NCBI GenBank assembly: GCA_023374025.1 | Contig: SIJG01000020.1 | Coordinates: 1-64,000, forward strand | DNA length: 64,000 bases | Direction: 5' to 3' | From: Heterodera schachtii | Lineage: Eukaryota > Nematoda > Chromadorea > Rhabditida > Heteroderidae | Shown here: piece after piece, positions 33,374 through 44,500 of the stretch | Position numbering within the stretch: position 1 is the stretch's first letter | Layout of the letters: the number at the start of each line of letters is the position of its first letter | Translations under genes and position numbers: made by a program | Notes under the pieces: model-generated | Database searches by the model: none | What the model was told of the DNA's origin: nothing | Seen by the model: the letters and a program-made list of their open reading frames with translations, nothing else

Positions 33374-34440
33374 TCGTCAACTTTTGCGAAAAATTTTTTT
33401 TTGGCTGGGAATTTGGAATTTTGAGTTTCCATCACTTTTCTTTTTGGGGATACTTTAAAAGCACCTCTTTCTATTATTTATTCTTTGTTAGTTTTTATTC
33501 TTTTTTGCTTTAGGGTTATTTATCGTTAATATGGATGTGCTCTTTCAGAATATGCTAATAATTTCCTTCTATCTTTTCCCAATAAAAAGTTATGGGTTAA
33601 TAAATGAGTTGTTCCTTTAAAGTGAACAAGTGCTATACTTCTTGGCATAACTGAAGTTTATTTAGTTGAAATATTGTTTAAATAAGCCTAAAACAGGAGT
33701 ATTATACTCTTCTTTAAAGCATTTCTTTAAGGTTTGGTTATTTTTTATTTTTAATGGGTTGGGTCCATGTAATTGAATGGATATTAATTTTCGTCATTTG
33801 TTAGAGCTATTCGTTTAAAAATGAAGTATAAACCATTAGAAATTATAAATTTTTTGGTTTTATTTTTAAGAAGTGAGCAATAGACTTTGAAGTTATTCGT
33901 ATTTAAGCCTTTTTATTCTAAACTCATTTTGGACAAAGTTACAAGCTTTCGTGTTTTAAAGTGTTTTTCTTTTAAGCCCTTATAACTCGAAAACTATAGC
34001 CCTACCATATATTTTTTATTGGCCTATCTTGAAGCCCTTTTCGAGCTCTATCGACCCATATATGGTTTGCTTAAGAAAATATTTCTCGAAATGCTTTTTA
34101 AAATAAAAAGAAGTTACAGTGAATTAAAGCATTTTTAACAAAAAATTAAAATTCTATATAAAAAAGGGGGGTGGAGTGCGAGGGGGGGGGGGGGGGTGCC
34201 ACGCATGTTCCGGTACACGTAAGCATAGCTCGTATTAGGAAGCGAAGCGGCCGAATGTGCCCCATTGAAATAAAGACAGGTAGCGTTTGCTTTAGGTTGA
34301 GATGAAGCCGCGAAGAATGCGCTGTACAAAATTTAAATTTGCGCCAGTGCTAGCGACGCGGCGCAGCCGCGTCCCTGAGCGCGAAGCGCTTTCCCCACAT
34401 TACCAGAAGCTCCCCCAGCACCAGAAGCCAACTGTGCACC
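33374..34440. repeat. Segment B, copy 2
   Basis: Nearly identical to 9884-10937, with a 15-base G run at 34182-34196. It has 8-10 extra bases at its left end (tcgtcaac). At the right end it joins family A (TAGTTATATA) rather than family S. Confidence 0.92.
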
Positions 34441-35905
34441 TAGTTATATATATGTTATATAGGTAAGGGGTTTCGTCTCAAAAACTAATTTGAGAAGTTC
34501 GGGAATAGGTACGGGGCTGAAATTTGGCATAGATATGTAACTTGGGACGGCGCATCTGGGAAAACTATAGAGAAAAATTCTCGACGCCCAACTGAGTACC
34601 AGGGACGGATTTCATACTTTTTCGTGCGTTTGAGGGCCCGTAACTTTTTTTCTAAAACACGAATCAAAAAATGCCCGCTTTGAGGGCACCCCGCCAAAGG
34701 GTCCTCTACATGATGGTATTTTTTATTTTTTTATTAGAGTAACCCCCTGGCCAGCACTCGTGGCAGACTAAAGCGTGCTCAAAAAGTCCACTTCAGTACC
34801 AGGCGAATAACGCATTAGGCTTTGATCTGAGCGGGAGGTGGCCAGCGGGACTATTGTAGAGCTTTGAAAGCTCGATTTTTCCAATTTTTAAAATTTCGAA
34901 AATTTTCAAAATTTTTCGAGCTAGGCCTAAAAGTAGGTTTTGGGGTTTTTGAATTTTAGGATTTTTTAACGATTTTTCCGGGGAAAACGGAGACCACTTC
35001 CAAAACATCATTTTTTGAGCGCTATCGACTGGTATTTTTTTCGAAAAAATTTCAGTTTTTTCCCGGAAATAGAAAAAATTTTTGGCCTAAGCGGGACATT
35101 TGAGTCCCGGGCCCATAACTGGTCAGGGGTCGGTTTTAGCCAAAAATTACCTTAGACCAAAATTGTAGGGCTTTTTGGGCTCTATCGAATGGTATACTTC
35201 ATGTCCGAAAAATTTCAAAAAATTCCGAGCTAGGCCCCCTAGAAATTTTCAAAAAATTTTTTTTGGGCCAAAACGGGGGTGAAAAATATTTTTCTGGGGT
35301 AAAATAAGCTGCTGATCACGAATATGATGTTTATTTTAAGTTTCATAATTATTGGAATTTTTTAAAAATTCGAAAATATTTTCAATGTTTTTGACCTTGG
35401 AAATTTGGGCAAAGATTTGAAAATCCATAACTAACCTCAAGGTAAGTCAATTTTCATGCAATAAAGCTTTTAAAATAGAGAAAAATAAGGAGAATTTTAT
35501 GGGATTAATTTGATATTTTTATCTTGAAATTAAAAAAAGTTATTCCAGAATTTCTGGAAATTTTCAATTTTTCAGAAAAAAAACTCGTAACTGCCTTCTG
35601 AAAAGCTATTCTGGAAAAGTAAAATACTACAAAAATCCGCAATTTTTTGCTCTACCAAATAAATTTTATTTTACATTTTTATCACTTTCTTACGAATTGC
35701 TATAAAAATAAAAGTGATATTGAGATTCGGGACCAAAGGGGGGTGACCAGGATTTTTGAGTGGAAAATTTTTTTTCAAAAAAACCTTCCAAAAATATGTC
35801 TTTAGGTCCATTTATGACGCTGATCACGAATATGCAATCAGTTTTTACTTTAGACATCGTTACTACCTCAGAATCCCTGTGTGATTGGGGATTCTGAGAC
35901 ATCAT
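34441..35905. repeat. Family A repeat, copy 3 (diverged)
   Basis: Same order of phrases as copies 1 and 2 but with many substitutions. The terminal hairpin at 35867-35898 keeps perfect 11-bp arms with C-G in place of the T-A pair of copy 2. Not followed by satellite; a 15-base G run (35914-35928) follows instead. Confidence 0.88.
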
Positions 35906-36210
35906 TTTGAGGAGGGGGGGGGGGGGGGAGTTCGGATCCGGGCGGTGTACATTATTTTTCTATTTATTTTTGAGTTATTTTTAATCTTTTTAATTCATTT
36001 AAAAGAGTGTTTGTTTTTTTAATAATTTTTTTATTTAAATTAAATTATTTTTTTTTGTGAAAAATTTTTAAAAATTAATTTTTTGTTTAATTAAAGAATT
36101 CATATATTTTTTTTTGAGTTTGTCAGAAATTAATTTCATTTTAAATAAATTAAATTATTGTAAGCTTCAAAGTTTCTTTTTAATTAATAAAAAGAGGAAT
36201 TATTTTACAA
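35906..36210. other. G run and AT-rich spacer
   Basis: A 15-base G tract at 35914-35928, then ttcggatccgggcggtgtac and AT-rich DNA. No gene seen. Confidence 0.6.
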
Positions 36211-36401
36211 GTTTCTCTTCTCATCACTGTTGTACCTCTTCTAATAAATGTTGTACCTCTTCTCACCACTGTTGTACCTCTTCTCATCACTGTTGTACCT
36301 CTTCTGATCACTGTTGTACCTCTTCTGATCACTGTTGTACCTCTTATAATCACGTTTGTACCTCTTCTAACTATATTTGTACCTCTTCTAATCATTGTTA
36401 T
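36211..36401. repeat. 21-bp minisatellite, about nine units
   Basis: Units of cactgttgtacctcttctcat. The 7-codon period gives an artefactual frame repeating CCTSSHH. A single copy occurs after the RRM gene at about 6487. Confidence 0.9.
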
Positions 36402-36735
36402 AACGGGCGCGAAGCGCCCGCCGAGGCCGCGAGGCGGCCTAAATATCACCAAATTTAAAAATCGGGCGCGAAGCGGCTGTCTGAGGCCGCGAAGCGGCCG
36501 AGAATGCTCAACAAATTTAGAAACGGGCGCGAAGCGCCCTTCAGAGCTCAACAAAATTTGGAAAACGGGCTTGAAGCGCCCGTTCGAGGCCGCGAAGCGG
36601 CCTAAAAATCACCAAATTTAAACAATATTCCCCCGTGGTTGTACTAATCCACCCGTGGTAAACCGTTTGGACAATCTCTCCCTATAATTCATGATCGGAC
36701 CTAGGTAGCGAAGCTCAAGAAGCGCGAAGCGCTTT
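36402..36735. repeat. Cluster of GCGAAGC mini-hairpins
   Basis: At least seven palindromes with a GAA loop: GGGCGC-GAA-GCGCCC (36406, 36523), GGCCGC-GAA-GCGGCC (36487, 36588) and AGCGC-GAA-GCGCT (about 36720), plus a GAGG-loop and a TTGAA-loop variant. Spacers ctaaaaatcaccaaattta repeat between them. The cluster ends with the same attcatgatcggacctaggt module that precedes S units, and closes with cacccgctag at the edge of the AT-rich half. Confidence 0.88.
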
Positions 36736-36779
36736 TTCCCAGGCCCAGATCCGACGGTTCACGCACCCGCTAGTTAAAA

Positions 36780-39200
36780 ATATATTTTGTTTAACAGCGT
36801 TTCATTTCTTCGATAATTTCTTTCTGGTATAATTTAATTTTTATATTTATCTTTTTTTAATTAAATGACGAACTGAGCAGTGATGACTAGGGTTATAAGT
36901 TATATGCACTAAAAATGTCCAAATATGCACTAAATATCCCTTAAAAACTGCAAAAAATGGTTTATAACTCTAAAAATGCACCACAAATTTATATTTGCAA
37001 TTGCGGATTTTTTTAAATTTTATTTTATGCTAATACAAAATTATATTTTTAAATGAAATTTCTCAAAAAGTCTTACAAAAAACTCAAAATTTATCGATTT
37101 TAAGGGTGTATTTTTTAATTCTCAAAAAAGTCAAAATAGCCTCTGCTAGATTAGTTTAAATAATAAGCATTTTTATAGGTAATTTTTGTTTTATTTTATT
37201 TTCAATAGTCCCGTAGACTTTGATTTTAAAAATTCAAGACAAAGTTTTCAGGGATTAGTCAAGTAAAATATTGTAATTCTTTATCATTATATAAATTTTT
37301 GATACTATTCAATATTCTCATATCTATTAAAAAAACATCTAAATAATTAAGTCAATAATTTCTGAATTTATTATTAAATTAATTTTTAATAAAAATATCA
37401 TATCCACTAATTGCATGTGTTAAAAATAATTATGAATGCACTATGATTTTATTTATCATTTTAAAAGGATGAACTCAATTTTTATTATCAAAAATTCATA
37501 TTATATGTATTATCATGACTTATTGGTCTAAATAATTAATTTAATGTCATTTTTATTTATAATATATGTTATTTAAATAGTCCCGTACACGTATTCTTCT
37601 GCCGCTACTGCGTGGTAATCATTTCATTTTTTGAGTTATAAGTTATATATTTTTTGAATTTATTTTGCATGATAGTAAAAATAAGTAAGTCTAATTAACA
37701 AATAATTTATCTATTTATGATATTTGTAATTATATAAAATGAATTAAAATAGAATATTTCTATTTTACTAAATAAATCAGATAATATTTTTTGTGTATAT
37801 TTATTTATTTTAAAAAATGCTTAAAATTATTTATATCATTTATAAAATCATAATGTACTTTTTTACTTTTTAAATTCTTTTTACTTAGTCATATTTATCT
37901 CTTATTAATATTGCTAATTCAATTTGAAATATGTAAATTAATTCTTATACAAAATTCATGACGATAGTCACTTACATATTCATTACTATATTTATTAATT
38001 TCCTGTAATTATTGTGCTATTTGATTGATTGTTTTGCTTTCTTCGTAAGGCTGATTTTGATTAATTTTTATTAAAATAATTTTTAATTATATTGATGTAT
38101 ATTTTTTTATTCATTTAATTTTCATGAAGTTTAAAAAAGTTATTCATTTTTAGAGTATTCTTTTAATTTCTTTAATTAACAATATTTAAAAATAATAAAA
38201 TTGTTATGTAAGTTCGTTTCTGAATGTTGCCTCTATATTTGAATTCATTTTACGTGTTTCTTATTGATTTAAAATTACGCGTATTTTAATTATTCTTTTT
38301 GAAAAGTCAGTAATATTCTTTTAAATATAATTAAAATAAAATTAATGAATTTTTGGACGAATAAACTTTAATAGATTAGAGTCTATTGATTTAATCACAC
38401 AGTAATATTTATAATTATTAATATTTTTGAAGAATGCTTAATTAAATTTTATCTGAAAATAATATAGAAAATGCATTTTTTATCATTTATATTTAAACGC
38501 TCATTCTTTAAGCATCCTAAACCAACCTTAATATTTTAAAATAACTCGATATAATCTAATAGGCGAGTACATTAAATCAATATAATTCTCCATATAATTC
38601 AGCTCTAATATATTTTCGGATTTTTTAGTGTAGAAAATTAAAATTATTATTTTAGTGAATAATTTCAACTTAATTTTTCTTAAAAATCAATGCTTTAAAC
38701 TTTGTTTTATATTTATTACATTAATTCAATTAATTAATCCTGGTTATAATTTTTTCTTTAGTGTTCGTATGATTTTAATATTTGACTGAATTCACTTTTA
38801 CTGCAATAAGCGAATTTTTTTTTCTTATGGATGTTTAATTTATATTTTACTTAAAATTCTCGTCGTTTAAATAGGTTTCTTTGTGACTTTCGGGTTTGCC
38901 TTCCCTTTAAAATTTTTGTTGATTTTTACTTTTGTTTTACTTTTTTTATTTCACAATATATGTATTTTGAAATGAGAATGTGCATTCAATGGTAATTCAT
39001 AATATATCTAATTATTAATATTTATAACAATAAAATAAATAAGTTACTGAATGAAAGAGAAATTTGCATCAATCGCAACAACAAAAATATTTAATTTTTA
39101 TGAATTCCAAATATTATAATAAATAACAAAAATATACGAGTAGACAAATTATTATTTTTTATTATTTATAGATTATTATATTTGCTATGAAACAAATTAA
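36780..39200. other. AT-rich region, no convincing gene
   Basis: Very AT-rich. At 36888 a hAT-like end TAGGGTTATAAGTTATATGC is followed by repeated words (atgcactaaa, aaatgtcc), but no matching right end was found. Bases 38969-39130 resemble 62382-62543 (shared gcaatcgcaac, ccaaatattat, aataaataacaaaa), so this is a dispersed repeat. Confidence 0.55.
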
Positions 39201-39204
39201 TACA

Positions 39205-39447
39205 CTAATTAATTCGTCTGGATTCATAAATTACCTCAATTTCTTTGCCGCATGTAATGACGGCAATGTTCTCGACTTCGCCCTCCTCTGATATGTGGTC
39301 ATGAATAAACTGGCACATGTTGATCATTTGGATAGTGTCAAAGATTTCCTGATCATATGCTGCCTCACAATAGTGCCATTGTAAAATCAGCGGTGCCATT
39401 GCGAAAAAGGTGATGATGGCACAACAACAACTCAGCCATAGTGCCAT
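39205..39447 (-). CDS. Small predicted secreted protein, 80 aa
   Basis: ATG at 39447-39445 opens 80 codons. The N-terminus MALWLSCCCAIITFFAMAPL is a strong hydrophobic signal-peptide core (about residues 3-22), with possible cleavage near CEA|AY (29/30). The mature part has Cys45 and Cys66 and a helical-looking segment IQMINMCQFIHDHISEE. That segment resembles EQRIKACEFIVENMKMPE in the plus-strand protein at 40895-41209: both have I-x-x-C-x-F-I followed by E/D. The two genes are divergent. GAG|GTAATT near 39236 could be a splice donor, so the C-terminus is uncertain. The family is not recognised; secretion is an inference. Confidence 0.5.
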   Translation of the reverse strand: MALWLSCCCAIITFFAMAPLILQWHYCEAAYDQEIFDTIQMINMCQFIHDHISEEGEVENIAVITCGKEIEVIYESRRIN

Positions 39448-39655
39448 TGAAAAAAAAATTTTTGCTTAAAAATAAATAAATAAATTTAAATTGATGGTGG
39501 TGGAGTGATTCATTATTTATTTATCGAATTTCAAACGTGGAAAAACAAATTTATAATGAATTTGGTAAACAAAATGAGGGTGCATCCTATAGAGGAAATG
39601 AAAACATCTCAAGCTTCGCTAAAATTTTGGCCAAGTTTCTGGGGACATGGGAGGC

Positions 39656-40110
39656 ATGACCGGAAAATGCGTCATTAGAAAATGCGTCAGTGGAAAATGC
39701 GTCAGTGATACAAATATTTTAAAATAAAGTTCTATGATATTAGTATTGTAAGATAGATGTAATAAACTGTTATACAAATATCGTCCTGAATTCCGAACCC
39801 CGGACCTGCATTCGAACAAAAAGTCGCAAAGTCAAACTCTTTGCAATTAGGGGTTTTTTAAAAATCGATTTAAATACACAAAAACAAACTGAAAGCCACA
39901 ATCCTTCAATAAGAGATCATTTATGCCGTTTTTGAACCAAAAATGCTAAATTCGAAAATTTGGACTTACGACTTTTTGTTCGAACTCGGGTCCGGGGTTC
40001 TGAAATTGGCCGAAATGGATACCGATTTGTGATTCATTGATCTCAAAAACCCAAGAAATTTGTTTTTATAACAATAAAATTTTCACTGACGCATTTTCCG
40101 GGCGCCATTG
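39656..40110. repeat. Fold-back element between the secreted-protein genes
   Basis: The left arm contains GGAAAATGCGTCAGTG (39685-39700, with two similar words before it) and the right arm its reverse complement (about 40084-40099). Further in, gaaccccggacctgcattcg then aacaaaaagtcg (39795-39826) pairs with cgactttttgttcgaactcg then ggtccggggttc (about 39969-40000). This looks like an imperfect, roughly 450-bp palindromic element; no clear target duplication. Confidence 0.7.
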
Positions 40111-40130
40111 GAGGGGAACCTTTACAAGGA

Positions 40131-40202
40131 GCGCCCGTAGCTCAGTTGGTTAGAGCACGGCACGGATTGCTGGGGTCGTGGGTTCGAGTCCCACCGGGCG
40201 CG
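40131..40202 (+). tRNA. tRNA-like gene with a shortened anticodon arm
   Basis: A cloverleaf folds well: acceptor GCGCCCG/CGGGCGC, D arm GCTC/GAGC, T arm GTGGG/CCCAC. Box A is TAGCTCAGTTGG (40138-40149), box B is GGTTCGAGTCC (40181-40191), and a TTTT terminator lies at 40208-40211. The anticodon arm (40158-40172) is only 15 nt instead of 17: CGGCA/TGCTG leaves a 5-nt loop CGGAT, or a 4-bp stem with a 7-nt loop that lacks U33. The anticodon therefore cannot be assigned. Either a transcribed non-canonical tRNA or a pseudogene/SINE head. Confidence 0.7.
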
Positions 40203-40894
40203 TTACATTTTCTGTTCTACATCAGGCAGTGCTGCCAAAATCGAGACCGATAATTATCCGGACTCGAGACTAAGGTTGATTTACCCCGACAATCGAGACC
40301 GATATTTTCCCATTTAATAAATTTCTGGTTTTTTTTATTTCGGGGGGGGGGGGGGCTGGATACGGGGTCTGTGGCAAACAATTGTTTTTACTTTTATGAC
40401 GTCAGTGGCTACCATGCAAATGCAATTCTTATGCATTAATTGATTTTTTAAAATAATTCTGACTTCATTACATATTGTTTTATAAAATATTTTACAATGA
40501 AATATATTTAAATAATTCTACCTTCAATTTATTGTTTTAAAAAGATCTATTACTAAAAATAATAAAAAAAAATTCAGAAAATATTAATATACCTATATTT
40601 ATATAAATGTATTTTATAAGAATAAAATAATTAAAATTTAAATATTTGAACCCAAAACCTCATTAAGTGTGAGTTAATAAAAAAAATATCAAAATTTCTG
40701 GGAGGTTTTTAGCATCCCATTTGGCCTTAATTTGGGTACCACACATATTTTCCAGTTTTTTTGGTTTAAACCCATATTTTGGCACCGCTTTTTGGCACTT
40801 TTATACCAAAAGAGGTGCCAAATTACCGAAACAATTAAATCCACTCTCCAATTATATTTCATTTTTGAGCATTCAAATCGGATTGCATACCATC
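40203..40894. other. AT-rich spacer with G run
   Basis: Contains a 14-base G tract (40342-40355), a short inverted repeat ggcacc...ggtgcc (40780-40825) and otherwise AT-rich DNA. An open frame reaching back to 40721 has no ATG before 40895. Confidence 0.6.
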
Positions 40895-41209
40895 ATGGTT
40901 CGGTGGATATATGCCATAATTATATGCTCTTTGTCTACTTTTGTGGCATTATATGCCCAGCCAATAAATCCCATGGTAACGGATTTGGAACAACGAATCA
41001 AGGCATGCGAGTTCATTGTAGAGAACATGAAAATGCCCGAATCGGCTGGTTTTTCCATGCCAATGTTGCCATTATTCAACCAAATGAACCCAGGACAGTC
41101 AAGTTCATCAAGCTCAAGCTCATCAAGCACTTGGTGGATTTTTGAAATTTTTTTTGAGAAAAATAATCCAATAAGTCCCATTCGAAAGATTCATTCAAAT
41201 TTCCATTGA
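40895..41209 (+). CDS. Small predicted secreted protein with poly-Ser tract, 104 aa
   Basis: The first ATG of the open frame is at 40895. MVRWIYAIIICSLSTFVALY is a classic signal peptide: basic n-region, hydrophobic core at residues 4-20 and likely cleavage at YAQ. The mature part has one Cys (C38) in RIKACEFIVENM, an M/P-rich stretch (FSMPMLPLFNQMNPG), then ten serines (residues 69-78) encoded by mixed TCA/AGC/AGT codons, so not a simple microsatellite, and a W/F-rich tail. AATAAA at 41242-41247, 33 bp after the stop, supports a real 3' end. It is divergent from, and locally similar to, the 80-aa protein at 39205-39447. No family recognised. Confidence 0.55.
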   Translation: MVRWIYAIIICSLSTFVALYAQPINPMVTDLEQRIKACEFIVENMKMPESAGFSMPMLPLFNQMNPGQSSSSSSSSSSTWWIFEIFFEKNNPISPIRKIHSNFH

Positions 41210-41275
41210 AAACTCATTTTGATTCTGATTAAAAATTTAAAAATAAAGAAAATGATTTATTGTAATATGATTAAT

Positions 41276-41502
41276 TAGAGCTGGGATTTTTATGTGCTAA
41301 AAATCCTGAAAAATGTATTAAATTCTGGAAAAATCAAGTGTGTTTATGCGTTAAAATTCCATAAAAATCTCATCTTTGCATTTTCGCCACACAATTGCAA
41401 ACCAAATACATTTCGAAATGTTCGAGGGTAAAATTGGTCGTTTTTTCAGATAAAATTATTTTTATAAATTGAAAATTCTAGCAAGGAACTTTCCCAACTC
41501 TA
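41276..41502. mobile_element. Diverged hAT-like MITE (227 bp)
   Basis: Left end TAGAGCTGGGATTTTTATGT; the right end is the reverse complement of TAGAGTTGGGAA. The internal phrase attggtcgttttttcagata resembles ttttggtcgtttttctctag in the MITE at 133-630. The 8-bp flanks do not match, so the target duplication has decayed or the boundary is off. Confidence 0.45.
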
Positions 41503-44500
41503 AATATAAATATATAAGTTGAAAAATTCTTAAAGTCTTAATTTTTTTTCTCTCGGGAAATTAATGCCGGCGAAAAAAACAAACCATTTAAACAAAAATT
41601 AATTCATCATTTTTCATGCATATGATATTTATAACACAAACACTTTCTTCAAAGCAGCCCAATAATTTAAAAATGATTTAATTTTAATTTATCGCAATAA
41701 AAAACAAAAAAAAATATATTGTTAGAAATTAATTTTTAATAAACCAAGAGAAAGCACGAAAACATATTTTTTGGCTGTTGTTAAGCTACATTTCAAGTTA
41801 TTAGCAACTATTTTCTAGTTTTTTATTTTTAGCAACTAAAAACTATAAAATTTCTGAAAAAATCTAATTTTTTTGTTATTTATACACCCCTAAATTGAAT
41901 TAATCAATATTCACATTAAATATATTTTGTATAGAATATATAATTTACTGTTCGGAATAAAAGAATCTTAAAAGTTGAGAAAATTTTCTTAATTGTTTGC
42001 GAAATTTTTTGGGAATTTTGAGTGAGGAAAGATGCTTAACAAGGCATAATGAAAAAGAAAACAATATTAAATAATGAATAATGAATTAAGTTTTAACAAT
42101 TATTTTTAAGAAAATGGAAGAAGTTGTGAATTAGGCTTATCTTCGAATTTAATTTTTAAATAATTTCACTAAATATTTAAACGTTTTCGTTGATTCTATT
42201 TGCGTTGTTTATTTATTGCAATTAATAAATTTAAGTTTCAAAATTATTAGTTTCTCTTTAATTTTAAATTATTTTTAATGTGCTGCTTTTCGTAGTGAAA
42301 ATCTTCTTTCTTTATTTAATTGAAAATTATCATCATTATAAATATAAAATTTTACTTTATAAGAATAATCTTGAAAATTTCATTTAAATTAACTAACAGA
42401 TAATTATGGTATTTTTCATAATTTGAATTCTTTTACTATAAAATAAATTTTCATTAAAATTATAAAAAAAAAATTTTTCTAAGTTTTTTTTTTAAATTAT
42501 GAGTCGAAAGAATTTCAAAATTTTCTAGTAAAAAGCTCTATTTTATACGCGTAAACCGGAATAGAGCAAAATATTTTTTGCTTTTCTTTACATAATTTAA
42601 AAAAATTAAACTGTTTTCCTTGGCTGTGAGTGATATATAATTTCAGCAATATGAAAATAATTTAAATAAATTCATAATTATCCTAATAAATTTTTTCGTA
42701 ATTATATCTAAATACAATAAATGTTCATTTAACTTAAAAACATTAAGTAATTTTAAATCGTCAATTATTTTTATTGAAAAAACCACAAAAATCTTATTTA
42801 AATATTTATCTCAATTTGTTGTATTATTTTTATTCCTTTTTGTTTCATTATGATTAAATATATCTAAACCAAATTGATTATTTTTAATGATAGCAAAAGT
42901 GAAAAATAAGAATTAAGTTGCAATAATTTTTGTGATTTTTAGGACTATTTAGCTGTTTCTGCTTAATATTTTGTGACTTCAAAAATTAGAGAAATATAAT
43001 TTTTTTTTATAAATTTTAATAAATTAAGAGATTTTGATTAAAATTTTTATTTTTTTTTAGAATATTGGTGAGAATTTTCTGAAAACCCATATAAATTGTC
43101 TTTTATAGAATGATAGAAAAAAGATATTTTTACATGGTTTTTCTAAAAAAAATAAATTGCTTTAAAACATGATGAGAATAATGAGCTTTTAATACATACA
43201 AAAACCCAAAATATAATATATGAAAAAAATTCACTGATAAATAAAAAAATAATATGTTTTAAATAATAAAAATTGTAATAGAAATAAAAAAGATTGAATT
43301 CAAATTGGGAAAGAATAAAATTATCTCAGAAATAAAATAAAAACAGCATTAATTATATCATTACCAATACAGAAAAAAATAAACATAAAACAAAAAAACA
43401 AAAGGCTTCGAAAATTTTAAAGAAGAACATTGAATACATTCACTCACTTTTGTATTTGTGGGCAAGTTGTGCTTTTACAAGATAAAAAATCGAAAACCAT
43501 GTAATTATTGTAACATCAAATTAAATACAATAAACTGGAAAAGATAATCAACGAGATTGATTAAAGAAAATGTTAAAGATAAAAAATTTACCAGCAAATT
43601 CTGGTAAAAAACATTAAATGAAAATATTATTGAATTTTTTATAAATATAAAATTAATATGTATATAAAAATTATTAAAAAAGTATTTTCATTTGTTTGCG
43701 AAATAAAAAATTTACTTAATGGAAAAATATTTTACTTTATAATTATCCTTGGCAAAAATAAAGAAAAATAAAATTTGATTCATTTAAAATTTGTTTAAAT
43801 TAATTATTCAATTAGTTCATTTGTCATAAAATATTTCAAATATACAAATAATAGGGGTTTAATAAAAAAAAAAAGCATGCAAGAACAAAACCGGCGGGGC
43901 CATAAATAAACAAGTAAAATTGGAAAATGTTAATATTACAATACAAACAAATGTTTTAATCATATTAAAATGGTTAGATCAATCATATTATAAATTAAAA
44001 TGTTAACCGAATTCCAGAAATGATTTAATTTATTTTTTAATTTAAAATTAATATTTTAATGGGAAAATAAAATAGAAAAAGCGCTTATATGCTTTTATTG
44101 TGCATATACCAGTTCAAAATCAATTTACAACAAAATTCAAATAAAAAAAAATGATTCTCTAAATCAGAATTACATGAGAAATTTTCAAAAGTTCCGCAGA
44201 ATTGATTGTATGTTTTGCCAAATAAAAATTAAAAGAAAAATTTTAATGGTTTTAGAAAAATATTTTTTATTTAAAATAATTGTGGGAGTTGACATAACAT
44301 TTCTTTAACATTTTTCAAAAGAAAAATTTTTATTTCTAAGAAATTAAATAATTAAACAAAAAATACACAAATAATTAATCAAATAATTAATCAAAAATTC
44401 AACGACAACTATCACTTCGTCACCCATCGATTCTTACACGAACCAACAAGAATAATTTATAAATCATCTACAATAATAAAAAAGAAGTCAATGTATTACA

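Noticed and set aside
36114..36554. 114-aa Cys/His/Ser frame (CCTSSHH repeats) and its antisense partner
   Set aside because: Produced by a 21-bp minisatellite and the GC hairpin cluster; no upstream exon or ATG context supports a metal-binding protein.
40721..40894. N-terminal extension of the 104-aa secreted protein
   Set aside because: The extended frame has no ATG before 40895, and the signal peptide begins exactly at that Met.
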